From: Acanthornis magna
Lineage: Eukaryota > Chordata > Aves > Passeriformes > Acanthizidae
Direction: 5' to 3'
Assembly: GCA_036785705.1 (NCBI GenBank)
Contig: JAWUZG010000135.1
Location: forward strand, 3,162,001 to 3,226,000
DNA: 64,000 bases
The first letter of the stretch is position 1; every line of letters begins with the position of its first letter. Below are positions 12,601 through 22,205 of the stretch, one piece after another. The translations under genes were made by a program, and so were the position numbers. The notes under the pieces were generated by a model that saw nothing but the letters and a program-made list of their open reading frames with translations, did no database searches and was not told the origin of the DNA.

Positions 12601-14592
12601 AAGTAGTTAAGAAGCCAAAAGTTTGATTAGGGGATGTCATTTTCTGGTAACGCAGAGAGATGAAAACAGTAGTTGCCCACATTTCAGGAGAGTAATAGAC
12701 TTCTGGCAGTGAATAATTTTCCTATTGACTTAGGTGTTTGTAAATGTATGACTTAAAAAATACATTTAAAGAAAAAAAGCTGACTTCCTAGCATTCTGTG
12801 TTCTTGAAGTAAATACATACCTCTGTCTCTATTTAGTTTTCACATTTATGTTTTCTTTAGGCATCTATGGAAGGTTATGTTCCTAATGTTTTCCCAGGAG
12901 CACATAATCTGGTGAAGACATCCAAGGTTTTACTTTGCAATTCACCATTTCTCTTGAGTAATTCTGTACCCCTCACTGATGTTAGCCCTCTTTGCAAATA
13001 GTTCCTTACCTATGAAAATAAACTTGATGCTTCAGTAGTTGGGAGTAAGTGCTGTTTGATTCTGTTTAGGTACCTATTTTAAAGTGGAAAGTAGAAGTTA
13101 GGGAAGTACAATTCTTGGATTGCTCTCATAACTTTTGCCCTGGCATAGCTAGTTTCCCTCTCTTTCTCCATAAGATAGAAATGCTCTAATCTTTTTTATA
13201 TATTCTGTACTCTTGTGAAAAGACACTAAAGGTTTTAGGAGTCCAAATGTTAGAGCAAGGCATTACTAACATTATTACAGTAACTGGCAGAGTAATAAGC
13301 AGCAGCATTTATCTATGAATTTTAATGCTTGGAAAGACCCTCTGAAAAAAAGAATTTCCACATAAAAATACATCTACTTTAATTAATTTTTCAGGATACA
13401 AATGAAATTGCTTTTGTTATGGCCAGTCTTCATTATAATCAACTTCTTGAGTGAAGCATTTTGGGTTCTGCTGTTGTGTAAGCTTGGTTTTCCTTTGTGG
13501 GTAATAAAGATAACCTTTTGAATAAAGCTTTGAGTTTCACAGTTAAAATTGACTGCTGTTAGAGGTTTATATTTAGGCAGTAATTAACTATTCTTGTTTA
13601 ATATAAACAAGTTACAGTAACGATTTACAAAAGTGTAGAAGCATTTTCATGCTACGATATTGCCATTGTTATGCTATTAAGGAGATAATTTAGTTATACA
13701 ACTGTAGTAATACTTGCAGTATTGAGAAAGTTAGACTTTATCTTTCAGTCCTATTGAGAACCTAGCTGGATTTCCTATGATGTGTTTATATATGTGTACA
13801 TTGCAGTATATAATATAATACAATACTTGTTTATACACTGTAAGCTGTTTCAAAAGATGGAGTTTTTTAGCTTTAGAACATTATTTGGGGAATTTATTTT
13901 CCCCTCAGCTTTCTGGTCAGATATTGTTGTATCTAACCAGTAGTCTTAAGTGCCCATGGTAACTTAGTGTGGCTCTTCTGCCACAGAAGGTGAGATTTTA
14001 CGCAATCTCCCTTAGTGCCCACTTGGATCCTTTGTAGAAGCTGTGCAGTTGCCTCTGGCATTTGGTCTCTTCAGGTCATTTGTGTGTGGTAGTTACTCAT
14101 TTACTTAGGCACAAACAAAATTATTCCAATAATTGCTGTTTCAGAGAAGTTTCTAGCTAGTGGGCTTTTAGATTTGTAGTTAAGCTGATGCTTTTTTCTT
14201 TTTCGTAGACAAGTCCATGTTTTGAAGTTTAACAGATGTGCCTTTTAAAGCTGACTGCCATATTTTTTGTCTTTGGCTAGGCCAAGCAGCTGATCAGCAG
14301 TATTAGACACTGTATTAGCTGAAAAGAAGCATGAGGAACTAGAGATGTTTGATTTCAAAACTCTCTCAAGATGATCGTGTACAGCCATGTATTTAATTTC
14401 TTTCTATTAAGCCATCCCCGTTGCTAAATTCTATTTTTTTTTCAAGCCAATCTACCCCTCCACCTAATGGACCTTTACTGGATGATACTGACCCAGACTG
14501 TGGACTCCATCACTACAGCCTGCACCTGGATCTGCATGGCAGAAGCTGCAGGTACCTGTGTGGAACATTCAATGGCCACTTCTGCAGAAAAG
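520..14592 (+). CDS. FBXO15: FBXO15, F-box only protein 15 (eight exons; 3' end not found)
   Basis: FBXO15 is the substrate-binding subunit of an SCF (SKP1-CUL1-F-box) ubiquitin ligase. The mouse gene is known as an Oct4 target in embryonic stem cells, and the protein has been linked to turnover of the ABCB1 transporter. The coding exons join without a stop: 20, 114, 105, 243, 210, 130, 56 and 146 nt, giving 341 codons plus 1 nt. The protein begins MATGGGR, matching the MATG-x-GR start of the mammalian protein. The F-box core is at about residues 46-80 (MPSEMLLKIFSYLDP onward). Further matches to the family are GYWK and YTGLP (exon 4), TSVTVLWYG (exon 5), FVMASLHY (exon 7) and LHLDLHG followed by YLCGTF (exon 8). 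Roughly 125 C-terminal residues are missing after 14592. Identification is firm; exact boundaries come from splice consensus and phase. Confidence 0.93.
540..4313 (+). other. FBXO15: FBXO15 intron 1
   Basis: GT-AG intron of about 3.8 kb. It holds a run of 20 T at 1669-1688 and a T/G-rich low-complexity tract at 2283-2500. No coding exon or recognisable transposon was seen in it. Confidence 0.8.
2283..2500. repeat. T/G-rich low-complexity tract (TTTTG-like)
   Basis: About 220 bp made almost only of T and G on the + strand, with many TTTTG and TTTGT units of irregular length. The open frames across it translate to Phe/Leu/Val runs and are artefacts of composition. Confidence 0.9.
4314..4427 (+). 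CDS. FBXO15: FBXO15 coding exon 2
   Basis: Acceptor CAGCTAG and donor GTGAGT bound 114 nt encoding a basic N-terminal segment (RLRTFAARPGECSETKNAG onward, ending NACIE). Only the second AG of the acceptor keeps the frame open from exon 1: the first AG (4309) would give AGC followed by TAG. This segment differs strongly from mammalian FBXO15, where the pre-F-box region is also poorly conserved. Confidence 0.8.
4428..5504 (+). other. FBXO15: FBXO15 intron 2
   Basis: GT-AG intron of about 1.1 kb with a pyrimidine-rich end (ctctctctcttgtttcccag). Nothing else was recognised in it. Confidence 0.8.
5505..5609 (+). CDS. FBXO15: FBXO15 coding exon 3 (F-box domain)
   Basis: 105 nt encoding residues 45-80, the F-box: MPSE, then LLKIFSYLDP, LLSAGCVNKRFYDLASD. 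The Pro near the start, the Leu-Lys-Ile-Phe helix and the Cys-Val-x-x-Arg-Phe stretch are the usual SKP1-binding features of F-box proteins. Acceptor CCCAG and donor GTAAGG. Confidence 0.95.
5610..8152 (+). other. FBXO15: FBXO15 intron 3
   Basis: GT-AG intron of about 2.5 kb. Near its 3' end (8034-8066) there are three tandem copies of an 11-base unit containing TGCTAAC, a branch-point-like heptamer. No transposon was recognised. Confidence 0.8.
8034..8066 (+). repeat. Three tandem 11-bp units with branch-point-like TGCTAAC
   Basis: TGCTAAC occurs at 8034-8040, 8045-8051 and 8056-8062, each followed by ATT. The candidate branch adenosines lie 92-114 nt upstream of the exon 4 acceptor. TTTCAG (8064-8069) follows the last copy directly and could act as a cryptic acceptor. 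Confidence 0.85.
8153..8395 (+). CDS. FBXO15: FBXO15 coding exon 4
   Basis: 243 nt encoding residues 80-161. It begins with the post-F-box segment GLWLKLYSSAL, includes GYWKNESIFKQ and LDPYTGLPFVSKEAM, all recognisable in FBXO15. Acceptor is preceded by a T-rich tract; donor GTAAGC. Confidence 0.95.
8396..8639 (+). other. FBXO15: FBXO15 intron 4
   Basis: Short GT-AG intron of 244 bp with a C/T-rich stretch before the AACAG acceptor. Nothing else seen. Confidence 0.85.
8640..8849 (+). CDS. FBXO15: FBXO15 coding exon 5
   Basis: 210 nt encoding residues 161-231 with SGLSWVIALKDKNGKEHVME and DTSVTVLWYGRDW, matching the mammalian segment for segment. The exon ends in a basic PPKKKG stretch. Donor GTGAGT. 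Confidence 0.95.
8945..9304 (+). mobile_element. Solo LTR of an alpharetrovirus-like (avian leukosis-type) endogenous retrovirus
   Basis: The segment has the ALV-type order: TATA-like TTATATAA (9154-9161), then AATAAA (9178-9183) still upstream of the expected cap site, then an R region beginning GCCATTTGCC (about 9185), CACCACATTGGTGT, and a U5 with CTGATGGCCCGAGCGG. These match the layout and wording of avian leukosis-type LTRs. A 7-base direct repeat (caacaag at 8938-8944 and 9305-9311) may be the target duplication and would define a 360-bp element, but the ends then read TT...TC rather than TG...CA, so the borders are tentative. No primer-binding site or internal gene follows, so it is a solo LTR. 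Confidence 0.82.
10200..10300 (+). mobile_element. CR1 LINE fragment (near 3' end)
   Basis: Stretches such as ttaggaagaagctttttact, gtgagggtggtgagacact, agcaggttgt and gaggtcgtggatgctccatc follow the CR1 3' region closely. It is a short diverged scrap inside FBXO15 intron 5 and lacks the 3' terminal repeat. Confidence 0.88.
11007..11136 (+). CDS. FBXO15: FBXO15 coding exon 6
   Basis: 130 nt encoding residues 231-274: PRRFALIAEYSLANVTESS, then LVQLFSLNPGLLGGNWK. The mammalian protein has the same order (Arg-rich start, IAEY/IAKY-NLS, LHPGLLVGVWK). Acceptor CAAAG is less usual but keeps phase; donor GTAAGA. Confidence 0.92.
11137..13394 (+). other. FBXO15: FBXO15 intron 6
   Basis: GT-AG intron of about 2.3 kb. 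No recognisable repeat or exon; the open frames near 11.7-11.9 and 12.2-12.4 kb have no splice support or family resemblance. Confidence 0.75.
13395..13450 (+). CDS. FBXO15: FBXO15 coding exon 7
   Basis: A 56-nt exon encoding DTNEIAFVMASLHYNQLLE plus two bases; the family has E-x-LAFVMANLHFHHLVE here. Acceptor TTTTTCAG. The donor GTGAAG starts one base before what would otherwise be an in-frame TGA, and phase to exon 8 is preserved. Confidence 0.88.
13451..14446 (+). other. FBXO15: FBXO15 intron 7
   Basis: GT-AG intron of about 1.0 kb ending in a strong tract of T before CAAG. Nothing else recognised. Confidence 0.8.
14447..14592 (+). CDS. FBXO15: FBXO15 coding exon 8 (last one found)
   Basis: 146 nt encoding residues 293-341: STPPPNGPLLDDTDPDCGLH, then HYSLHLDLHGRSCRYLCGTF and a Cys-Arg-Lys end. 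This matches the mammalian PFLDD...GLH-YQLHVDLH...YLCGTF block. Donor GTAAAG; the exon ends with one base of a codon that should be Gly or Val-type, as in the family where Lys-Arg-Gly follows. About 125 residues of the family C-terminus are still to come. Confidence 0.92.
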
Positions 14593-15054
14593 GTAAAGTT
14601 GATGGAACAATAATGTCTGTTTTAGAAATGATCCCTGCTGCTGTGTCTTTCCTTCTTATATCCAGTGTCTCTGTTTTAAGGGGAGAAACTGAATTGGAAT
14701 TTTAAGAGTAAGTGATCTCTCTGTTTGTTGTGTGGCTTCTTTATATCTGCATGGCAATTTGTGTGGTGTGCTCAGCCTGCTCTGTCATATTGACAGTGTC
14801 AGGCCTGGGACACAAATTCTGCAGATTGTCAGGGTCTTTTCTTTTGCTTCACTGCAGCATTAATAATGCAGTGGCACAGGTTTTGGTGCAGGTTGATGTT
14901 TCTTCCACTTGTATTTTATAAAGGAGAGACAGTTTGTCCTCATACGTTTTGGAGGCTTGTTTCAGTAGAATTCTCCTCGAGTATACTTTGGGTGCACTGA
15001 CAGATTAAATATATAAATATATTTGTAGAAGTTACTGTGAACTTTAAGAACTTT

Positions 15055-15425
15055 AAGATGGATAGACCTCCAGCATAGACCTCCATGGGCTGCAGGGGGA
15101 CAGCCAGCCTCACCATGAGATGCAGGGGAATCTCTACTCCGGTGCCTCTTTTTTCACTGACTCGAGTGTCTGCAGGGCTGTTTCTCTCGTTCTTACGCCT
15201 TTGTCTGGCTGCAATTGTGCAGGTTTTTTACCCCCCTTCTTAAATCTGTTATCCCAGAGGCACTACCACCATTGCTGATGGGCTTGTCCTTGGCCAATGG
15301 TGGATTTTTGGAGCTGGCATTTGCAGTGTTCAACATAGGGGAAGCTTCTGGCAGCTTCTCACAGAAGCTGTCCTTGTAGCCCCTCTGCTATCAAAACCTG
15401 GTCACACAAACCCAACACAGTTACA
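15055..15425 (+). repeat. Interspersed repeat, probably retroviral in origin (avian family, not named)
   Basis: GC-richer block with phrases I recognise from many bird genomes: cctccatgggctgcaggggg, gcaggggaatctctactccg, tcttaaatctgttatcccag, aggcactaccaccattgctg, ttctggcagcttctcacaga, ctatcaaaacctggtcacac. The frame is not coding. The family name is not certain to me, and ends and target duplication were not resolved. Confidence 0.65.
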
Positions 15426-15933
15426 AAGGCCTGCTGTGATTCTCTATCAGAATGAAGCATGTTAGGATCCTTGTCCTGAAAAATCCAGAGTGGCTCTACT
15501 CGCCTGACATGCCTTGCTCCAGGACAGTGAAACTTGTAAACGTGCATTGGAAACATGACAGCTGTGACACTGTTGTGTTTCTGCCCTGCGGTCTTCAGGT
15601 GTTTCAAGGAAAAAGTGATGCTTTCTTAGCCTGTTTGCTGGAGTTGTGTGGTACCAAGACACTGTCTTACTTCCATGCAGAGAGTTCTAGGGTAAGGTCT
15701 TAAAATTGTTTTTCTGAGGTGTGGAGAGCAACTGAAGTTAAAGTACAGTGGATTGCTTGTACTTCAGGATTGCTTTCTTGTGTACGCTGGAAGTCTTTAT
15801 TCTCAAAGAGAATTTTTATTAGCATGTCAGCTGTGGGTACTTCCTCTGTCCTTATTTTATTGTAGTTTGGCTGATTTTATCCAGATCTGTTAGGAAAACA
15901 AAGGTTTTCAACCTTTCCCTGTTGCTGTCAGGG

Positions 15934-15966
15934 AAACACTCCCCTGACTCCCTGTCAGGAGTGTTT
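15934..15966. repeat. Short inverted repeat (hairpin)
   Basis: Arm AAACACTCCCCTGAC (15934-15948) pairs with GTCAGGAGTGTTT (15954-15966) around a 5-base loop, with two extra C as the only imperfection: 13 base pairs. Confidence 0.85.
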
Positions 15967-16590
15967 TAAACCCATCACTGCCTTTGGCAGGAAGCTGAAG
16001 GTCTCACAGTTATAATGTTTGCGTGAGCTTCCTCAGCAGTATCACTGTTGGGATAGGTTGGTTGGGGAGTGCCAGTGCTGGAAAAGGCTGGAGTGTGGAC
16101 TGCTTTTAGCACCAGAGATGTCAGTGAATCCATGTGAGAAAAGGCCTCAGAAGCCAGAAACCTACTGTCAACTTAGCAGGGAACGGCCTTGGGCTTTCCA
16201 GTGCTCTGGGAGGTGGGACAAACCTCACAGATGGGACATGTCCTCCTTGTTCAGTCCAGACAATCTGCGTCGGAAAAATGACTTCATTCACACAAATCTT
16301 CCTCATGAAATAAAGATCTGATGTAGTAAACCCAGTGACTGAACTGCATCAGAGCTTTATTTCATGATAGGGTGAGTCGTTATTGATGATGTGATGATTT
16401 TTATGTCATGATGTGTTACGAATGGGTTTAAACACAGAAGAGCAAAGATAGCTAGATCTCTGTGAATAAAATGGATTGAACCCAGAAAGGTTTGAAATAT
16501 AGCAAAAAAAAAAAAAAGGTTAAAACCAAACGAGGTTAGATGTTGCTGCCAAAAAAATCGATATATTTTATGTAACAGTAAAAAAGGCAA

Positions 16591-16743
16591 AGAGAAAGAA
16601 GGAAAGGAAGAAGGAAAGGAAGAAGGAAGGAAAGAAAGAGAGAAAGAAAGAGGGAAAGATAGAAAGAGAAAAGAAAGAGAAGAAAGAAAGAGAGAGAGAA
16701 AGAGAGAGAAAGAAAGAAAGAAAAAGAAAGAAAGAAGGAAGAG
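16591..16743. repeat. Purine-only microsatellite (GAAA/GGAA mixed)
   Basis: About 150 bp with almost only A and G on the + strand, as irregular GAAA, GGAA and GAGA units; the minus strand reads as Ser/Phe/Leu low complexity and is not a gene. Confidence 0.92.
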
Positions 16744-17859
16744 TAGGGCAGTTGGGCTCCTCTGTCTGCACAGCCTTGGACCAGAGGCTTTTTCACCACA
16801 CATCCAAAACCTCTCTTCCCCCCACCCTTTGGTGTCAGGGTCTGTGCTGGCCTGGCAGCTGATAGCCCTGGGGCTATGGTCTCTACCCCAAAGGTGCTAA
16901 GCTTGACCCCTCTGTGAATGTATTCTTTTCCCCCAGCCTGGAGTTTTTACTTTATCTTATCTCCATCAACGCACAGTTCAGGGCTCCATTCAGGGTTTTG
17001 GTGGTTTGCTCTGCAGCTTTTGTACAGTTTTGCTACAATAGCCAAAAGTCCTTCATGAAGATGTTTAAGCCATAAATTATAACATTTCAGTCTCCGATGT
17101 GATTTGAAGCCACCATTGATTTAACTGGTGGTCTTGTCCTTTGCTATCCTGTAAGGGGAGTAACTTGTATCAGATATGATAGAGCATATGGTGTCCATTC
17201 CCTGCCTCACCTATCCTTGCTTGTCCCTTGTGCAGAGGGGCTGCATGATATTGGTTATCCCCCCAAAAATAGAGCAAATGCTCTACACATCGCATTCCAG
17301 GCCTTTCATTGCCACTGAAGTCCAACAAAATTTTGGTATCTAGAGGTATGTGCTCTAACCCAGAAAACAGCACCAAAGCTGATTATTACTTGTTGAAATT
17401 TATTTTTTTTTTTCAGAAAATATTTAGTCTTAATGACTTTGTAAACAGCTTGCTGTTTGCATTTGGGGGATAAAAAGAAGAAGCAATCCTCAAGAGAGCA
17501 ATATCAGATTATTTGTTAAGGAAAAAGCTTTAATACTTGTTAATTGCATGATTTAGAGTCTTCTGTCATTATCATAGTTGTTTAAAGACAAGTCTTTCCC
17601 TTTAAGTAGTGCAAAACCCCCCAATTTTTAAAAAAACATTCCTTAAAAAGCAAACAAAAAAACACCTGACTTCTCCTGAGGGCAAGGCAATGCCACATCA
17701 AAAGAAGGTGGATAATGAGAGAACGTAGGATGTAATGTTGAAATTTGAAAAAACAATCCAAAAAACGTTCCGCTGACCGAGCTATGTGTTGAGCCTGGAG
17801 ACAGGAAGGCTCAGGGGCAATTTTATCACTGTGTAGAAATACCTAATTAGAGAGAATGA

Positions 17860-18095
17860 AAATGGTGGAGCTATACTCTTCTCAGTGGTGCCCACTGATG
17901 ATACAGGAGGCAATGGGCAGAAATAAAAACCCCATGAAGTTCCATCTGAACAAAAGAAAAAGCTTTTTCTCTCTTAGGGTGATCAGCTACTGGAAAAGGT
18001 TGTATAAAGTCTCCATCTGTGGAGATACTCAAGACCTGATGGGGCACGGTCCTGGGCAGCCTGCTCTAGGCAGCCTGTCTGAACAGGGGCAGAAG
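17860..18095 (+). mobile_element. CR1 LINE fragment (3' region)
   Basis: The order of phrases follows the CR1 3' part: cagtggtgcccactgatgat, ggcaatgggcagaa, ttccatctgaacaaaag, agtctccatctgtggagata, ctcaagacctg, ggtcctgggcagcctgctct. It is diverged and lacks the 3' terminal repeat. Confidence 0.88.
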
Positions 18096-21000
18096 CTCTC
18101 TCCAGCCGTCATCAATGTTTTTGTGAATTGCATTGGAATTCACTGTGTGCAAAAGATGCGAACTGTCCATACCATGTAGGGTGGGTAATTGCTTAGGAGG
18201 TAAGCAGCTGGTTTTCAACACTTTTTCAGACTTTCTGAGGTGCAGGGACTTGCATGAAGTTAGGCTCTGAGCAAGTTTCCTTGCTACGAACTTCTGCATG
18301 TGGCACATGTCCCTGAATTCATACCAGAGTCCTCCCAGTGGAGGAGCATGTTGTGATACAGAGCATATTGCAGGCTCTGTACAATGTTGTCGAGGCCGGT
18401 TGGGCTCTCTAGAATGAGAAGCTCTGGTTTTCCATGGGTGTGCAGGTTGGTCTGAGCTTGGTCTTCCAGATACTATCATGCAGCTGAAAACAGAGATCTA
18501 TGCTCAACAGATGGTCAGAGAGCACATCTTTGGGGTTTTTTTAACCCATATTTATAGATTCCCCAAATAAGTATTTGGAAGGTTTGAGCTAAGGCCTGAA
18601 TCAATTCATACCTTCCTTTCAATACAGATCATATGCTTAATTCTTAGAGAGCTTTATAAGTAGTGGTTTCAGAGAAATTAGTAGTTCTGTACACATAAGC
18701 TTGTTGGCATCTTTTCCAATATAATTGTTGGTATTTTAATATGTTGGTATTTTTAGTACTGCTTTGGAGTGGGACAGGACTAAACCACATCAAATACATG
18801 CTCTATTTGCCCAAATGAGTTTATTCCTGCAGCTTTTTTTGGTTGTTTGTTTGTTGATTTTTTTCTTTTTCTTTTTTTCTTCTGATGAATAGCTAACTAC
18901 TAGCAAAACAACATTCTGTAGTAGAAACTTATATCAACCTCAATTTTTGTCATTTTGGCTTTTAGTCATCATAATGTTATCTTCTGCAGTTGTTTTAATG
19001 AAAACACAGCACATCCTGTCCAGACTTAAAAAAACATTCTCTCAATGAAAGATTTGGTGCAGAATGTTCTTTCTACAGATTTCTATCACTATTCATACTT
19101 CTAAACAAATATTTACCTTACAATGAGATTCATTCTGAGAGCTTCTAAACACATATTGTTTTTCAGACTATATATGGAGAATCTAGTAAAGGAGAGAAAT
19201 ATAATTTCTAAGTGCTAAAATGCATACCAGCATATACAAACCAATAACCAGCCCAGTATGATCTGAAGAAATGACTTCCCCCTATACAGTGCATGTTCTT
19301 TAAAGAGAGCAACCACTGCTTTCTTGCTCATTGTAATTCACACTGCGTCCAGCACTACTGGAAAACTAATGAAAATGCTGGGAGTATAAGGCTTTATTTT
19401 ACTGTTGAGAATTCTCAGTGGTTACAATATTATGTTGTGCCTAATTCTCCTGGTACCCCATCTTTTTAACGGTGATTGCTATTTTCAACCCAGTGATCCA
19501 TTTCATGCATTAGCCCCCTAAGAGCTGGATGTACCATGTAGCACAAAGGAGCTTTCAGAGCAAAATGCTTTTACTGGATAATTTGTAAACAGGAAAAATC
19601 TGCTCAATCAGTTAGAAATCTTATAAGCAGAGGCTCACTGGCATGGAAATCTGGGAAGCAGAGCCTTTTAAGTCCACCTCAAGGAAGATCAAAGTGAAAG
19701 AATAAAGGGAGGAGGTGCTGGTTTAATTTTTTCATCTGAGACTGCATGATATGAAGTGATGCAACTGTTGCCATAGTAAAGTTATATCGAATTGACTACA
19801 AGCCAGTCAACACCACTGTGTAATATTCCCCCCCACCCCCACAAGCAAAGCAGGATAAACACTTCTTGATTGATTTTGTTTTCCCCCTTATAATAAGAAA
19901 TTATAGGAACTGATTTCAGAACTCTCTTAAAACTATAATTGCCAGCAGTGAAAAGTCAGCTAATATTTTTTGGATTGGGGCATACTGTTTCAGATACTGT
20001 TTCAGCTATAATTCATCTTTTTTCTCAAAATTGTCATTCATGAAGCACCTTCAGTTGTCAACTGTGAGATAAAGGAGTCATCTGCTCGGTTAACTGGGGG
20101 AGTATTAAAATATGGAAGATAATACCACTAGAATATTTTAAATGGTATCTATACACATCTGTTTAAGTTTTGGCAGAATTTACTTTCATCCTTGCCTTGT
20201 TACTCAAGTGTAATTTATAATGCATCTGAAGAATTCCCTTATCTCCCTCTCTACTTCACCCAGCATATGCATACATGCAGGCATTGAGAGACCAGGAAAT
20301 ATCATGTCATGGCCTCTGTTACACAGTGTCTAATTTTACAGGATGTCTAGGAGGGTGTGGCAATAAAATGTGGTGGCTATAAAATAAAAAATAACTTCTG
20401 GTTGTGTTAGTGTTCATATTTGCATGGTTCAGGAGTTCAGTTGAGATTATACAGTGGGGTCAATATCTGAAGTGTTGCAACATTGTCAAAGCCATTAAAA
20501 CATCAAACAAATTTGAATTCCTGTGACCAGAGCAGCCAGACACACAGAGGCTCATCGATATTAAGATCTATTTCTAACAGTGCCCTCCTGCTGTGTAGGA
20601 GGTGAGGGGCGACAGCCTTATTCAGAGGCCTTCTTTTACTTCAGAGGTTCTGAATTTCTTCTTGTTGCAGCACTTGAAAACTTTGAGGAACACCTTAGGG
20701 GCCAGATGCTGCAGTGTGAGCCGGAACTTCCACCTCCACTTGAGAGTGTTGAGTGGCCCAGCTGACCTCCAGGTGCTGTTTTCTGTCAGCTGCTGTGCCT
20801 GTGCCATGTCTGCTGCTCTCCAGGGTTGTTTGAGAAGCACAGTGCATCTCTCGTGGCTCTCAATTGTGACTAATCTTGCTTCAGGCAACTGATACCCTCA
20901 CTAATGCGATTTGCTCTTTCAACTCTTCCAGAGAGGCAGGTGTACTTTAAGGGACTTTATTTTATTTGAAAGGGCTTCATGTGCTTATTTTGTGCTGTTG

Positions 21001-22177
21001 CTTTAGAGGGGGGAGGAGGCAAATTGGATAAGCGTTTCTTGCCCACTGAGGGCAAGGGATGCTGATGTTGCTCCTAAACTTGCTGAAGAACTATCTCCCT
21101 CATGGCTGTATGGCACAGACAGGCTTCTCCATCAATGCTGAAGGCTTGGCCATGGCAGGAGGGTTGACCATGGCCATTATTTTGGAGAATAGGTGGTGCC
21201 CTCTATGCCTAAAACCTGTCTTTGTTTGTCCCAAATATCCAGGTTGAAAATAGATGACTGATTAACTTTTTTAAAATGAAAACTGCAGCAATCTCCTTCC
21301 TACATCATTAGCTGTCTGAGAAATCACAGGTGTTCTCTATTTTTGCAGTGAAGTTATGCAGGTGTTAAACTTGCCTGGTTTTGTGATAGAGCTAAGTATC
21401 TTAAATCAGCAACAAGCTGAACTCCCTGCTTGCAATTGGCCCCAAGACTTTGAATTTGATTGGATACTTTAAAGGGAGCAGGCTTTAAGAACAGCTTTCT
21501 TGTGTTAGAAGCTTAGAATCCACTTAAAAGATGAGAAACAAGAAATAAAAGCAATAAAAATGTTATTTGAAGGGAGCCTGGGAGAAGTGGAACAGCTATA
21601 GATACTTGTGGCCCATCCCATCGTTCAGAGAGTGCAGTGCGACACAGCAACAGCGAAGCCCTAGAAAATTAAATGCTGCTCATTGATGTGCACAGGAAAG
21701 TGCAGATTTGAAGATTTCACAAATAAGCAGTGGACATCCCTATCCTTGGCAAACTGGGAAGCAAAAGCTCAGGGGTATAGAGAGAAATGAGAACAGGCCA
21801 GAGAGCACTTGGTGGTGAAAGAGCCTTTGTGAGTGGAGAGAACAGGAGAAACCAAAGTGAGCCCAAAAAGTCAGGTGGCCTGGTCACAGTGATGCAGCTA
21901 GGATCCCCCACAGCATCATGTGGAAATGGATGGGAGTGAGGAACAACCTCATTTGTAAAAGGTAAGACTTATTCTTGCAGCCTGTTGTAGCTAAAAAAGT
22001 TTTTTTATTGTTTAAGTCTGCACACACACAGAGATAAGTTTCTGCTGTGAAAGTGTATGAATATGCTTGAAAAATTGGTCAACCTGAGTGTTTGCTGTTT
22101 CATTTCATTTAAAACAAATGTCTAGTAAATAACTTTTCCTTATTTTTTCTTTACCTCTTTATTAGAGACAGCTCTGG

Positions 22178-22205
22178 TTAGCTGTGGTTTATTAGCTGTG
22201 GTTAT
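22178..22205. repeat. Two adjacent 14-bp copies
   Basis: TTAGCTGTGGTTTA (22178-22191) is followed at once by TTAGCTGTGGTTAT (22192-22205). Confidence 0.8.

Noticed and set aside
15452..15703. 83-codon frame just after the avian repeat, considered as FBXO15 exon 9
   Set aside because: No match to the family C-terminus and no acceptor in the right place.
16357..16803. Minus-strand Phe/Leu/Ser-rich frame resembling a membrane protein
   Set aside because: It is the reverse strand of the purine microsatellite at 16591-16743.
20622..20892. Pyrimidine tract plus TTGCAG followed by open frames, considered as an exon
   Set aside because: The frame in the phase required after exon 8 does not resemble FBXO15, and no good donor closes the segment.
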